Source of the DNA: Pseudomonas siliginis
Lineage (GTDB): Bacteria; Pseudomonadota; Gammaproteobacteria; Pseudomonadales; Pseudomonadaceae
Direction: 5' to 3'
DNA length: 64,000 nucleotides
Assembly: GCF_019145195.1 (NCBI RefSeq)
Contig: NZ_JAHSTW010000002.1
Location: 682,001-746,000 of the forward strand
This document shows positions 43,310 through 52,475 of the stretch, piece by piece. Each line of letters starts with the position of its first letter. Position 1 is the first letter of the stretch. Position numbers and translations under genes: made by a program. The notes beneath the pieces were generated by a model, which saw only the letters and a program-made list of their open reading frames with translations, was not told where the DNA came from and made no database searches.

Positions 43310-43945
43310 CTATTTTCGCTCAAGCATCGCCGGCAACTGCGCAACCAGCTTGGCATTGTTCAACGGCGCGCGAATAAACCCGCGCTGTGTGCCGTCCGGG
43401 CCGATCACGGCCAGATTGCCGCTATGGTCCACCGTGTAATTCGGCTTGCTGGTATCAGCCGGAATAAACGGAATGCTCACCGCGTTCGCCACCTTCTGCA
43501 GCTCCTCAATAGATGAAGGCGTCAGGCCAATGAACTGCGGATCGAAGTAGCCCAGGTACTGCTTCAACTGCTTCGGCGTGTCGCGGTTGGGGTCAACGCT
43601 GACCAGTACGATCTGCAACTTGTCCACAGCCTCTTTCGGCAATTCACTCTTGATCTGCCGCAGTTGCGCGAGGGTGGTCGGGCAGATGTCCGGGCAGAAG
43701 GTGTAGCCGAAGAACAACAGACTCCACTTGCCTTTCAACTCGTCGATGGCAACTGGTTTGCCGTCCTGATCGGTCATGGTCACGTCCGGCAGGTTGCGGC
43801 TCTGCGGCAGCAGGATAATGCCGGCGTCGATCAGCGCAGTCGGATCGCCCTGGCCTTTGCCGTTCAGCACTTTGTTCACGGTAAGCCCGAGGATCAGCGC
43901 GATCACGGCAACGAGGATGAAGACGGTTTTCTGGGTTCGGGTCAT
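43310..43945 (-). CDS. SCO1/SenC copper chaperone for cytochrome oxidase
   Basis: 211-aa membrane-anchored thioredoxin-fold protein: N-terminal helix ([17 protein letters not shown]), Cu-binding CxxxC in [18 protein letters not shown] near 80 and the third ligand His in [12 protein letters not shown] near 172. It delivers copper to the CuA centre of oxidase subunit II. ATG 43945 overlaps the cyoE stop as ATGA, so it is the last gene of the assembly operon. A longer frame extends into cyoE and is not the gene. Confidence 0.9.
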   Translation of the reverse strand: MTRTQKTVFILVAVIALILGLTVNKVLNGKGQGDPTALIDAGIILLPQSRNLPDVTMTDQDGKPVAIDELKGKWSLLFFGYTFCPDICPTTLAQLRQIKSELPKEAVDKLQIVLVSVDPNRDTPKQLKQYLGYFDPQFIGLTPSSIEELQKVANAVSIPFIPADTSKPNYTVDHSGNLAVIGPDGTQRGFIRAPLNNAKLVAQLPAMLERK

Positions 43946-44841
43946 AGGTTCAACAGTAAGTAGTGGTCTACGAGCAGGGCGATGAACAACAGGAACAAGT
44001 AATAAATAGAGTACTTGAAGGTATTGATCGCCGCGTGCGGCCGAGTGCCACGGTACAGCACCACGGCCCATTGCAGAAACCTCGCGCCCAACGTCAGCGC
44101 ACAGACCAGATACAGCACGCCGCTCATGTGAATCACGTACGGCAGCAGACTCACCGCCAGCAATGCAAAGGTGTAGAGGAGAATGTGCACTTTGGTGTAG
44201 TGCTCGCCATGGGTCACCGGCAGCATCGGAATGTCGGCCTTGGCGTATTCCTCCTTGCGATGAATCGCCAGCGCCCAGAAATGCGGCGGGGTCCAGGCGA
44301 AGATGATCAGCACCAGCAACAGCGGTTCGGCACTGACATGGCCGGTGGCGGCGGTCCAGCCAAGCAGCGGTGGCGCGGCGCCAGCGAGGCCGCCGATGAC
44401 GATGTTCTGCGGCGTCGCGCGTTTGAGGAAACCGGTGTAGACCACGGCGTAACCGAGCAGTGAAGCGAGAGTCAGCCACGCGGTCAGCTGATTGGTGAAC
44501 GTCAGCAGCAGCGCCTGGCCGAGCAATGCCAGCACCAAGGCGAAGGTCAGCGCCGCCGCAGGTGAAACCCGGCCTTCGGCCAGCGGCCTTTTATGCGTGC
44601 GCGCCATTACCGCATCGATACGCCGATCGACCACATGATTGACCGCCGCCGCCCCGCCGGCGCACAAGGCAATGCCCAGATTGCCGAACACCAGCACTGT
44701 CCACGGTACGCCCGCGCGGGTGGCGAGGAACATGCCGACCAGCGAGGTGATCAGCATCAGCACCACGACTTTCGGTTTGGTCAGCTCCAGATAATCGCGC
44801 CACAGCGCTTGCGCCGCACGCTCGCCGATCAGACTCGCCAT
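43942..44841 (-). CDS. cyoE: Heme O synthase (protoheme IX farnesyltransferase)
   Basis: 299-aa UbiA-family prenyltransferase with nine hydrophobic helices. First motif: [22 protein letters not shown] near 65, with the N..D..D..R pattern that binds farnesyl diphosphate and Mg2+. Second motif: [27 protein letters not shown] near 185. It makes heme O, which CtaA converts to heme A for this oxidase. The start overlaps ctaA by 13 nt, and the stop overlaps the SCO1 start. Called ctaB in other naming. Confidence 0.93.
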   Translation of the reverse strand: MASLIGERAAQALWRDYLELTKPKVVVLMLITSLVGMFLATRAGVPWTVLVFGNLGIALCAGGAAAVNHVVDRRIDAVMARTHKRPLAEGRVSPAAALTFALVLALLGQALLLTFTNQLTAWLTLASLLGYAVVYTGFLKRATPQNIVIGGLAGAAPPLLGWTAATGHVSAEPLLLVLIIFAWTPPHFWALAIHRKEEYAKADIPMLPVTHGEHYTKVHILLYTFALLAVSLLPYVIHMSGVLYLVCALTLGARFLQWAVVLYRGTRPHAAINTFKYSIYYLFLLFIALLVDHYLLLNL

Positions 44842-45908
44842 GGCGTTTCTCCTTTCAATGCGATGGGCGCGACGGCAGGTTTGTGCGCACTCAAGCGCCA
44901 GCGCGCCAGCACCGGTTGGCTCACCCGCAGCAGGCTGGTGCGCGCGTGGTAATTGACCAGTACCAGCGTCAGCAATAACGCCGCACCGCCAGCGTTATGG
45001 GCGACGGCCACCGGCAGCGGCAGATGAAACAGCACGTTGCTGATGCCAAGGGTGATCTGCGCGGCAAGGGCGATCAGCAGCAATCCGGCCAATCGGGTCA
45101 TGCCTACCGCTTTCAGCTGCCAGGCCAGACCGAGCAGTACGACCGTCACCAGCAAAGCGCCGATGCGGTGTGTCAGATGAATGGCCGTGCGCGCGTCGCT
45201 ATCCAGTTGTCCGCCGAGATAATTCGGGCCGATGTGCTGGGTCAGGTGGAAACCGTTGGCGAAGTCCGCCGGCGGCAGCCATTGGCCATGGCAGGTGGGG
45301 AAGTCGATGCAGGCCACCGCTGCGTAGTTGGAACTGACCCAGCCGCCCAAGGCGATCTGGCCGATCACCAGCAGCAGGCCCGCCGTCGCCCAGTATTGCA
45401 GGCGCTTCGGTACCGTCAGCGCCGGCAGCACGCCGGACAACCTCAGCGTCAGCAGGAACAGCAGACTCAACGTGGCAAAGCCGCCGAGCAAATGCCCGGT
45501 GACCACTTGCGGCCAGAGCTTGAGCGTCACCGTCCACATACCGAACGCCGCTTGGGCGATGACCACCGCCAGCAGAAACAGCGGCAGTTTCAGCGGCTGG
45601 CCCGGATGGCGCCGGTTGACCCAGGCGCGCCCGGCCAGCACTGAAATCAGCAAACCGAGGGTGCCGGCGAAGTAGCGGTGAATCATCTCGTTCCAGCCCT
45701 TGTGCGCCTCCACTGGCGCGTCAGGGAAGTGCAGTTCGGCATGGGCCAGTTGCGCCTCGCTTTTCGGCACGCTGATAAAGCCGTAGCAGCCTGGCCAGTC
45801 CGGGCAGCCGAGGCCGGCGTGGGTCAGGCGGGTGTAGGCGCCGAGCAACACCACAATCAATGCCAGCAGGGTGGCAAACAGCGCGAGGCGAAATCCAGGT
45901 TTGGCCAT
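44829..45908 (-). CDS. ctaA: Heme A synthase (COX15/CtaA)
   Basis: 359-aa membrane protein with eight helices in two similar halves. Heme-binding His residues lie in [11 protein letters not shown] near 75, [24 protein letters not shown] near 252 and [14 protein letters not shown] near 310. The Cys pair [11 protein letters not shown] near 34 and the second pair CIDFPTCHG near 205 are the loop disulfides. It oxidises heme O to heme A. The start at 45908 follows the preceding gene by 10 nt. Confidence 0.93.
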   Translation of the reverse strand: MAKPGFRLALFATLLALIVVLLGAYTRLTHAGLGCPDWPGCYGFISVPKSEAQLAHAELHFPDAPVEAHKGWNEMIHRYFAGTLGLLISVLAGRAWVNRRHPGQPLKLPLFLLAVVIAQAAFGMWTVTLKLWPQVVTGHLLGGFATLSLLFLLTLRLSGVLPALTVPKRLQYWATAGLLLVIGQIALGGWVSSNYAAVACIDFPTCHGQWLPPADFANGFHLTQHIGPNYLGGQLDSDARTAIHLTHRIGALLVTVVLLGLAWQLKAVGMTRLAGLLLIALAAQITLGISNVLFHLPLPVAVAHNAGGAALLLTLVLVNYHARTSLLRVSQPVLARWRLSAHKPAVAPIALKGETPWRV

Positions 45909-45918
45909 GACGATGCCC

Positions 45919-46512
45919 TCATCCGATGTTCGACAGTTTCAGCAGATGCCGCAGGTCGTTAAGCAGATCCTTGCCCTTCACATTCGGCTCGTAGCGCAGC
46001 ACCAGATTGCCGTGCGGGTCGACGATCCACAGCTGCGGCACGGCTTTGTCGCCGGTGGTCTTGTTGAACACGCCGGCATCCAGCGGATAGCGCTGCAGCT
46101 GCGGATATTCACGGTCGAGCTTGGCGGCGTAATCGGTGCTCAGTGGTTGCGCGGCGGCGAGGGCGTGGCTGGCGCGCCCGGCTTCGCGGCCGAGGCTGAT
46201 CTGGATCTGCCGCGCCAGATAAACCAGTTGCTGGCAATCGACGGCGCAATCCTTCGGCGCCGTGACCAGAATCTGCCAGCGCTGCTCATCGGCCTGCACG
46301 CCGAGGTCAGCGCGGGTCTGGCCGTTACCGATCAGCTCGCCGTGATAGCTGCGTCCTTCCGGCACCCAGAACTGCAATTTGTACATGCCGGTGGCGAGCA
46401 ACATCGGCCCGACCACGCCAAGCACGATCAGCAGCAGCTGAATACGGCCGCGCCGGCGGCTGGGGGCAGGTTTGGCCTCAGACATGCTGGGTGGATTCAT
46501 GGCGCTTCCCAT
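45919..46512 (-). CDS. Membrane-anchored protein of the oxidase assembly cluster
   Basis: 197-aa protein with one N-terminal helix (IQLLLIVLGVVGPMLLATGM near 27) and a soluble periplasmic part containing a Cys pair (APKDCAVDCQQLVYLARQI near 90) and a thioredoxin-like C-terminal strand pattern (AVPQLWIVDPHGNLVLRY). It may be a copper or thiol factor but no known family is certain. ATG 46512 was chosen, with AAGGAG 7 nt upstream. It overlaps the SURF1 gene by 35 nt. P. aeruginosa has a homologue at the same place (PA0111 in memory). Confidence 0.8.
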   Translation of the reverse strand: MGSAMNPPSMSEAKPAPSRRRGRIQLLLIVLGVVGPMLLATGMYKLQFWVPEGRSYHGELIGNGQTRADLGVQADEQRWQILVTAPKDCAVDCQQLVYLARQIQISLGREAGRASHALAAAQPLSTDYAAKLDREYPQLQRYPLDAGVFNKTTGDKAVPQLWIVDPHGNLVLRYEPNVKGKDLLNDLRHLLKLSNIG

Positions 46513-47218
46513 GGCGTTTCTCCTTTGCGTTGTGCCAGCCCAAATAGAGGTAGAGCCCAAGCAGGGCCGTGGCCATGGCGAACCATTGCACGGCGTAGCC
46601 GAGGTGTTTTTCCGGGCCCATCGCGACTACCGGCCAATCGGTCTGGTAGCTGGCCGGGCCGGGTTCGGCGCGTAATTCGTAGGCGAAGCCGTCGCGCTCC
46701 AGGGTTTGCCACAATTTGCCCGGCTCGACGGCGGTAATGGTTTGCGGCCAGACATGGCTGACCGGATCGGCGTGCAACTGGAACGTTACGCCGGGGGCGA
46801 TGTAGACCCAGGCGTCGAGCGTCAGCGCCTCGGCGGGTGTTGTAAATTGCGGCGGCACACGCCTGTCGGGCCAAGGCAGCCAGCCGCGATTGACCAGCAG
46901 CCAGAGACCGCTGCGTTGATCCTGAAACGGTTGCAGCAATTCAACGCCGACCTTGCCGCCACGCTGGCGGTTGTCGAGCAACAGCGTGTGGGCGGGGTCG
47001 AACTGGCCGTGCAGGCGCACGCGGCGGTAAGCCGGGTCGGCGTTGCCGAGCAGTTCACTGCTGGCCAGCGGTTCGGCCACGCGACGTTCGGCATAACTGG
47101 CCAGCAGCGCGGTTTTCTCCGCGCCCCGGCCCAGTTGCCAGAAGCCCAGCGCAACCATCAGCGGCAGCAACAGCGCCACCACGACAGTGGGAATCACGCC
47201 CGGGCGAAAACGCTTCAT
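46478..47218 (-). CDS. SURF1-family oxidase assembly protein
   Basis: 246-aa SURF1 protein with helices at both ends (VVVALLLPLMVALGFWQLGR near 12 and AVQWFAMATALLGLYLYLGW near 210) and a periplasmic middle domain with the conserved LDNRQRGGKVGVELLQPF, LVNRGWLPWPDRR and the Tyr/Trp-rich YELRAEPGPASYQTDWPVV. It helps insert heme A into subunit I. It is the first gene of the CtaA-CyoE-SCO1 group. Confidence 0.9.
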   Translation of the reverse strand: MKRFRPGVIPTVVVALLLPLMVALGFWQLGRGAEKTALLASYAERRVAEPLASSELLGNADPAYRRVRLHGQFDPAHTLLLDNRQRGGKVGVELLQPFQDQRSGLWLLVNRGWLPWPDRRVPPQFTTPAEALTLDAWVYIAPGVTFQLHADPVSHVWPQTITAVEPGKLWQTLERDGFAYELRAEPGPASYQTDWPVVAMGPEKHLGYAVQWFAMATALLGLYLYLGWHNAKEKRHGKRHESTQHV

Positions 47219-47288
47219 GGGCGCGCCATAAAGTCAGTCATCGCGATCGCTATACTCAATTGCATCGCCTGTCCCCCGGAGTCTTGCC

Positions 47289-47492
47289 ATGTTCAAAGCA
47301 GCGATCGTCCTGATGCTGATTGCCACGGTCGTCAGCCTGTTCAGCGGCCTGTTTTTCCTGGTCAAGGACGACAGCAGCTCCAATCGCCTGGTCATCGCCC
47401 TGAGTGTTCGGGTGGCACTGGCCGTGGTCACCGTCGGCCTGATGGCCTGGGGTTTCTACAGCGGCCAGTTGGTGTCCCACGTGCCGTGGTAG
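47289..47492 (+). CDS. DUF2909 twin-transmembrane small protein
   Basis: 67-aa protein with two hydrophobic helices (AAIVLMLIATVVSLFSGLFF and RVALAVVTVGLMAWGFYSG) joined by a KDDSSSNR loop. It has GGAG 8 nt upstream of ATG 47289. It is a DUF2909 (twin-TM) protein found with cytochrome oxidase genes in many proteobacteria. It stands on the plus strand between coxC and the SURF1 gene, which are on the minus strand. Confidence 0.85.
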   Translation: MFKAAIVLMLIATVVSLFSGLFFLVKDDSSSNRLVIALSVRVALAVVTVGLMAWGFYSGQLVSHVPW

Positions 47493-47499
47493 ACGCGAG

Positions 47500-47580
47500 C
47501 GGCAAGCTTCAAGCGGCAAGCTACAAGTTAGAGGCCATCCCGCTTTGACTTGAAGCTTGCAGCTCGCCACTTGCAGCTGT
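47500..47580. repeat. AAGCTTCAAGC/GCAGCTTG-type short inverted repeats
   Basis: The region holds AAGCTTCAAGCGGCAAGC, GACTTGAAGCTTGCAGC and CACTTGCAGCTG, forming inverted copies of a GCTTGAAGCTTG motif between two convergent genes. This is a further short intergenic repeat family seen in Pseudomonas genomes. It could form a hairpin terminating the convergent transcripts. Confidence 0.65.
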
Positions 47581-47582
47581 TT

Positions 47583-48470
47583 TCAGAGCACATAGACGAA
47601 GAAGAACAAACCGATCCACACCACATCGACGAAGTGCCAATACCAGCTCGCCGCTTCGAAACCGAACTGGTGCTCGTTGTCGAAGTGGCCCTTCATGATG
47701 CGCATCAGCATCACGAACAGGATGATCGTGCCGATGGTCACGTGGGCGCCGTGGAACCCGGTAAGCATGAAGAACGTTGCGCCGTAGATGCCCGAACCGA
47801 GGGTCAGCCCCAGCTCTTGGTAGGCGTGGATGTATTCCTCGGCCTGGAAACCGAGGAACGCGATGCCCAGCAGTACGGTAATCGCCAGCCACAGTTTCAG
47901 TGCGCCGCGATGGCCTTTCTTCAGCGCATGGTGGGCGATGGTGATGGTCACGCTGGAGCTGACCAGCAGGATCGTGTTGAGCAGCGGCAGGCCCCACGGA
48001 CTGATGACGTCCTTGGGTGGGGGGAACAGTTTCGGGTCGGGGTTGTTCAGCAATGGCCAGACATATTCGAAGTTCGGCCAGAGCATTTCCGACAGGCCCT
48101 TGCTGCCTTCGCCGGCCAGCCCGGGTGCGGACACGACGCGTATATAGAACAGCGCGCCGAAGAAGGCGACGAAAAACATCACCTCGGAAAAGATGAACCA
48201 GCTCATGCCCCAGCGGAACGAACGGTCCAGTTGTGGGCTGTACAATCCCGCGCGACTTTCCTTGATCACCGCACCGAACCAGCCGAACAGCATGTACGCC
48301 AGCAGCAGGCCGCCGACGAAAAAGATCAGCGGGCCGTGGGAATCCGGGCGTGCGGCCTTGAGATCGTTGAACCAGGTGGCGAGGCCGTACACGGTGACGA
48401 ACATCCCGAGCGTGGCGATGATCGGCCATTTGCTCTGGGCCGGGACGTAATAATGCTCATGAGTTGCCAT
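47583..48470 (-). CDS. coxC: Cytochrome c oxidase subunit III
   Basis: 295-aa subunit III with seven helices and the typical pattern TGFHGAHVTIGTIILF near 250 and YWHFVDVVWIGLFFFVYVL at the C-terminus. The insert YIRVVSAPGLAGEGSKG near 95-115 is longer than in mitochondrial COX3, as in other Pseudomonas. AAGGAG lies upstream. Member of the coxB-coxA-ctaG-coxC cluster; 25 nt downstream of ctaG. Confidence 0.94.
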   Translation of the reverse strand: MATHEHYYVPAQSKWPIIATLGMFVTVYGLATWFNDLKAARPDSHGPLIFFVGGLLLAYMLFGWFGAVIKESRAGLYSPQLDRSFRWGMSWFIFSEVMFFVAFFGALFYIRVVSAPGLAGEGSKGLSEMLWPNFEYVWPLLNNPDPKLFPPPKDVISPWGLPLLNTILLVSSSVTITIAHHALKKGHRGALKLWLAITVLLGIAFLGFQAEEYIHAYQELGLTLGSGIYGATFFMLTGFHGAHVTIGTIILFVMLMRIMKGHFDNEHQFGFEAASWYWHFVDVVWIGLFFFVYVL

Positions 48471-48495
48471 TTATTGTTCTCCTTATCGGCCACGC

Positions 48496-49047
48496 TCAAC
48501 CGCCAGTGTTAACAGCCACCGGCGGATGTCGGGCGGTGATATCGAACAGCGTGTAGGACAGCGTCAGGTGCTTCACTTCCTTGGGCATGTCGCGGTCAAC
48601 GATGAAACGCACCGGCATTTCGATCTGTTCACCGGGTTGCAGCACCTGCTGGGTAAAGCAAAAGCATTCGGTCTTGTGGAAAAACGCTGCGGCGTTGCTC
48701 GGCGCGATGCTCGGCACCGCTTGCGCACTCATCGGTTTGTCGGTGGGATTGCGCGCGATGAACACCATCTCGTTCACCGCGCCGGGATTGGCGGTCATCT
48801 CGTCGTGTTTCGGGTAAAAGTCCCACGGCATGTCGGCGGTGTTGGTCGACAAGAACTGCACGCGCACCTGGCGCGAGGTGTCGACCACTTGCTCGCCCGC
48901 ATACTGGCCGCCGGTCTTGCCGTTGATGCCGAAGGCTTTGCACATCACGTCGTAGATCGGCACCAGGGCGAAACCGAAGACGAACATCGCCACTACCACC
49001 AGCAGCAGGCGGGTGACGAGTTTCTTCAGCGAGATCGAGTCAGCCAT
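48496..49047 (-). CDS. ctaG: Cytochrome oxidase copper assembly protein CtaG (Cox11)
   Basis: 183-aa membrane-anchored protein with one N-terminal helix (LLLVVVAMFVFGFALVPIYDV) and a periplasmic immunoglobulin-like domain containing the copper-binding motif TECFCFTQQ near 130 (CFCF). It inserts CuB into subunit I. GGAGG upstream. Between coxA (downstream of the 5' REP repeat) and coxC on the same strand. Confidence 0.94.
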   Translation of the reverse strand: MADSISLKKLVTRLLLVVVAMFVFGFALVPIYDVMCKAFGINGKTGGQYAGEQVVDTSRQVRVQFLSTNTADMPWDFYPKHDEMTANPGAVNEMVFIARNPTDKPMSAQAVPSIAPSNAAAFFHKTECFCFTQQVLQPGEQIEMPVRFIVDRDMPKEVKHLTLSYTLFDITARHPPVAVNTGG

Positions 49048-49090
49048 GATTTTCAGCCTCCCTCGTGTTCCCCGGTGGCCGGTGATGCTT

Positions 49091-49223
49091 TGTGGTGAGG
49101 GGATTTATCCCCGACCGGCTGCGCAGCAGTCGTAAACCCGGCGCATGCGGTGTGCCTGATACACCCCGATTGCAGATTTTGGGGCTGCTGCGCAGCCCAA
49201 CGGGGATAAATCCCCTCCCCACA
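49091..49223. repeat. REP pair, GTGG(C/T)GAGGGGATTTATCCCC family
   Basis: A 133-base inverted pair of the same family and length as 8505-8637, located between coxA and ctaG inside the oxidase operon. The arms are slightly degenerate (TGTGGTGAGG vs CCTCCCCACA). Confidence 0.9.
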
Positions 49224-49226
49224 AGG

Positions 49227-49289
49227 GATCTGTGTACATCCACAGAAGATCTGTGAGCATCCACTGGGGATCTGTGCCTCTGCACACAT
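49227..49289. repeat. Three imperfect 21-bp tandem units next to the REP pair
   Basis: Each unit starts GATCTGTG: GATCTGTGTACATCCACAGAA, GATCTGTGAGCATCCACTGGG and GATCTGTGCCTCTGCACACAT. Units 1 and 2 share 15 or more of 21 positions. They fill most of the gap before the coxA stop. Confidence 0.6.
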
Positions 49290-49308
49290 TGCAAAAAACA
49301 CGAGGTGT

Positions 49309-50895
49309 TCATTTCACTTCCGGCGGCGTGGTGAAGGTGTGATACGGCGCCGGCGACGGCACGCTCCACTCCAGCCCTTCGGCACCGTCCCATGGTTTCG
49401 CCGGGGCCGGTTCGCCGCCTCGAATGGTCTTGATGACGATGAACAGGAAGAAGATCTGCGTGGCGCCGAACATGAACGCACCGATCGACGAGACCATGTT
49501 GAAGTCGGCGAACTGCAGGTTGTAGTCCGGAATCCGTCGCGGCATCCCCGCAAGACCCACGAAGTGCATCGGGAAGAAGGTGAGGTTCATGCCGACGAAC
49601 GACAGCCAGAAATGCAGCTTGCCGAGGGTTTCGTCGTACATGTGCCCGGTCCACTTCGGCAGCCAGTAATAGGCCGAGGCGAAGATGCCGAAGATCGCCC
49701 CCGGCACCAGCACGTAGTGAAAGTGCGCGACCACGAAGTAGGTGTCCTGATACTGGAAGTCCGCCGGGGCGATCGCCAGCATCAGCCCGGAGAAACCGCC
49801 AATGGAGAACAGGATGACGAACGCCACGGCAAACAGCATCGGCGTCTCGAAGGTCATCGAGCCCTGCCACATGGTGCTCGCCCAGTTGAACACTTTCACA
49901 CCCGTAGGTACGGCGATCAGCATGGTCGCGTACATGAAGAACAATTCGCCCACCAGCGGAATGCCGACCACGAACATGTGGTGCGCCCAGACAATGAACG
50001 ACAGGAACGCGATACTCGCCGTGGCGTAGACCATCGAGGTGTAGCCGAACAGCGGCTTGCGCGCGAAGGTCGGAATGATCTGGCTGACCGCGCCGAACGC
50101 CGGCAGGATCATGATGTACACCTCGGGGTGGCCGAAGAACCAGAACACATGCTGGAACAGCACCGGGTCACCGCCGCCGGCAGCACTGAAGAAACTGGTG
50201 CCGAAGTGGATGTCCATGAGCATCATCGTCACGCAGCCGGCGAGCACCGGCATCACTGCGATCAGCAGAAACGCGGTGATCAGCCAGGTCCAGACGAACA
50301 GCGGCATTTTCATCAGGGTCATGCCGGGGGCGCGCAGGTTGAGGATGGTCGCGACTACGTTGATCGCGCCCATGATCGAACTGATGCCCATCAAGTGGAT
50401 GGCGAAGATGAAGAACGTCACGCTTTCCGGTGCATAAGTCGTCGACAGCGGCGCGTAGAACGTCCAGCCGAAATTCGGCCCGCCACCGGGGGTGAACAGG
50501 GTCGAGACCAGCAGCAGAAACGCTGCCGGCAACAGCCAGAAACTGAAGTTGTTCATCCGTGGAAGGGCCATGTCGGGCGCCCCGACCATCAGCGGGATCA
50601 TCCAGTTGGCGAGACCGACGAACGCCGGCATCACCGCACCGAACACCATGACCAGACCGTGCATGGTGGTCATCTGGTTGAAGAATTCCGGCTGCACGAT
50701 CTGCAGGCCGGGCTGGAACAGCTCGGCGCGAATGACCATGGCGAACGAGCCGCCCAGCAGGAACATGCAGAAGGCAAACCACAGGTACAGCGTGCCGATG
50801 TCCTTGTGGTTGGTGGTCAGCACCCAGCGCATCAGGCCTTTGGCGGGGCCGTGGGCGTGGTCGGCGTGACCGTGGTCATCGATGACAGCGCTCAT
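49309..50895 (-). CDS. coxA: Cytochrome c oxidase subunit I (caa3 type)
   Basis: 528-aa heme-copper oxidase subunit I with 12 helices. Heme a ligands: MTTMHGLVMVFG near 75 and YFVVAHFHYVLV near 390; CuB and the Tyr-His cross-link region: WFFGHPEVYIMILP near 255 and WAHHMFVVGIP near 305. The K- and D-channel type region is of the A1 class. It reduces oxygen to water, pumping protons. Start at 50895 with AAGGAG. It follows coxB with an 82-nt gap. Confidence 0.96.
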   Translation of the reverse strand: MSAVIDDHGHADHAHGPAKGLMRWVLTTNHKDIGTLYLWFAFCMFLLGGSFAMVIRAELFQPGLQIVQPEFFNQMTTMHGLVMVFGAVMPAFVGLANWMIPLMVGAPDMALPRMNNFSFWLLPAAFLLLVSTLFTPGGGPNFGWTFYAPLSTTYAPESVTFFIFAIHLMGISSIMGAINVVATILNLRAPGMTLMKMPLFVWTWLITAFLLIAVMPVLAGCVTMMLMDIHFGTSFFSAAGGGDPVLFQHVFWFFGHPEVYIMILPAFGAVSQIIPTFARKPLFGYTSMVYATASIAFLSFIVWAHHMFVVGIPLVGELFFMYATMLIAVPTGVKVFNWASTMWQGSMTFETPMLFAVAFVILFSIGGFSGLMLAIAPADFQYQDTYFVVAHFHYVLVPGAIFGIFASAYYWLPKWTGHMYDETLGKLHFWLSFVGMNLTFFPMHFVGLAGMPRRIPDYNLQFADFNMVSSIGAFMFGATQIFFLFIVIKTIRGGEPAPAKPWDGAEGLEWSVPSPAPYHTFTTPPEVK

Positions 50896-50977
50896 GGCCG
50901 GTCTCCTTCACGAAAGTGGACGGGGCAGGCCAGGGCGCGCTGCCCCGACCGGTTCACTGAATACGCAATTGACCGGC

Positions 50978-52105
50978 TCATTTGCTTTCCGCCTGTTTCA
51001 GCTCCAGCACTTCTTTTGGCGTGACCATGTCGCCCTTGTTGTTACCCCAGGCGTTACGTTCGTAAGTCACGACCGCTGCGATATCGACTTCCGACAGCTG
51101 TTTGCCGAACGCCGCCATGGCAGTGCCGGGTTTGCCGTGGTAGACGATGCCCAAGTGATCCTTGATCGGCCCGGTGGCGATTTTCGAGCCCTTGAGTGCC
51201 GGGAACATCGGCGGCAGGCCCTGGCCTTCGGCCTGGTGACAGGCCACGCAAGTGGTGTGGTAAACCTTGTCGCCGCGCTCCTTGAGCTCGTCGAGGGTCC
51301 ATTCCTTGCTGGTCAGCTCTTTGAGCTGCGCGGCCTCGGCCTTGCGCTCGGCGAGCCATTTTTCGTAGTCGGCCTGCTCCTTGACCTCGACCACGATCGG
51401 CATGAAACCGTGATCCTTGCCGCACAATTCGGCACACTGGCCACGGTAGAGACCGGGCTTGTCGATGCGCGTCCAGGCCTCATTGACGAACCCGGGAATC
51501 GCATCGCGCTTGACCGCAAACGCCGGCACCCACCAGGAGTGAATGACGTCGGCCGAGGTCACCAGAAAGCGCACCTTGGCGCCGATCGGCAGCACCAGTG
51601 GCTTGTCGACTTCGAGCAGGTAGTGCTCGCCCTTGGCTTCTTTGTTGTGGATCTGCTCGGCGGGGGTGGCCAGGTTGCTGAAGAACTCGACGTCCTGGCC
51701 CAGGTATTTGTAGTGCCACTTCCACTGATAGCCGGTGATCTGGATATCGATGTCCGGCTCGCTGGTGTCGTACATCTTGATCAGCGTCGCGGTGGCGGGG
51801 ACGGCCATAGCCACCAGGATCAGCAGCGGCACGATGGTCCACATGATCTCGACGCCGGTGCTTTCGTGGAATTTGGCCGCGACCTGGCCCGTAGAGCGGC
51901 GGTGCACCATCATCGACCAGAACATGGCGCCGAAGACGATGATCCCGATCACCACACAGATCCAGAAAATGGTCATGTGCAGGTCGAATACTGCGTGACT
52001 GATTTCAGTCGCTCCAGGCGCCATATTCACAGTCCATGCCGCGTTGGCCGGGCTGAAAATCGACCACAACAGGAGGCCCATCCAGACATGTGGATGTCGC
52101 ATCAT
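50978..52105 (-). CDS. coxB: Cytochrome c oxidase subunit II with fused cytochrome c domain
   Basis: 375-aa subunit II. Signal and first helix, then the second helix IFWICVVIGIIVFGAMFWSMM near 50, the CuA domain with GQCAELCGKDHGFMPIVV near 225 (two Cys, His, Met ligands) and YQWKWHYKYLG near 130, and at the C-terminus (about 290-370) a cytochrome c domain with the heme site CVACHQAEG near 300 and a later Met in GKPGTAMAAFGKQL. The fused heme makes this a caa3 oxidase. First structural gene of the oxidase operon. Confidence 0.95.
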   Translation of the reverse strand: MMRHPHVWMGLLLWSIFSPANAAWTVNMAPGATEISHAVFDLHMTIFWICVVIGIIVFGAMFWSMMVHRRSTGQVAAKFHESTGVEIMWTIVPLLILVAMAVPATATLIKMYDTSEPDIDIQITGYQWKWHYKYLGQDVEFFSNLATPAEQIHNKEAKGEHYLLEVDKPLVLPIGAKVRFLVTSADVIHSWWVPAFAVKRDAIPGFVNEAWTRIDKPGLYRGQCAELCGKDHGFMPIVVEVKEQADYEKWLAERKAEAAQLKELTSKEWTLDELKERGDKVYHTTCVACHQAEGQGLPPMFPALKGSKIATGPIKDHLGIVYHGKPGTAMAAFGKQLSEVDIAAVVTYERNAWGNNKGDMVTPKEVLELKQAESK

Positions 52106-52475
52106 TGCGGGTTCCCCTTATCGTTCTTGTTATCCCGCCGGCGTATCGCCTGCGGCAAGGGAGCGGCTGCATCAGACTACGAACTTGAATCGCCGGGCCT
52201 TGCTGCGGGTGCAGTCGGGCGTCATCAGCTAACTCCATTCATTGGCGAGTATAGACAGCGCCCGGGAATTGCAACCCGGGCACGTAAATGAGCTGAAACA
52301 CCCGCTGCTTGCGTTCAAGTGCCCGAATGGAGAAGGATGCAGACGAGTGGTGGCGAATGGATATAACGCAGCTGCATCAAGGATGAAATAATTATGACAA
52401 ATGCGTCTTAGCGTTTTTCGTAAGCCAGCTAAGTTATGTCTTCCCTATTTCATTGCCTTGTTTCCTGGAGTTTTC
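52106..52475. other. 370-bp region upstream of coxB and the conserved hypothetical
   Basis: Divergent promoter region between coxB (minus) and the gene at 52476 (plus). A hairpin GCCCGGG-AATTGCAA-CCCGGGC lies at 52260-52281, and the stretch 52370-52440 is A/T-rich. No further gene seen. P. aeruginosa coxBA is known to depend on RpoS, but I could not place a promoter with confidence here. Confidence 0.5.

Noticed and set aside
49339..51024. Plus-strand frame of more than 500 codons opposite coxA
   Set aside because: It is the reverse complement shadow of coxA; the translation is hydrophilic and unconserved, whereas coxA has all heme and copper ligands.
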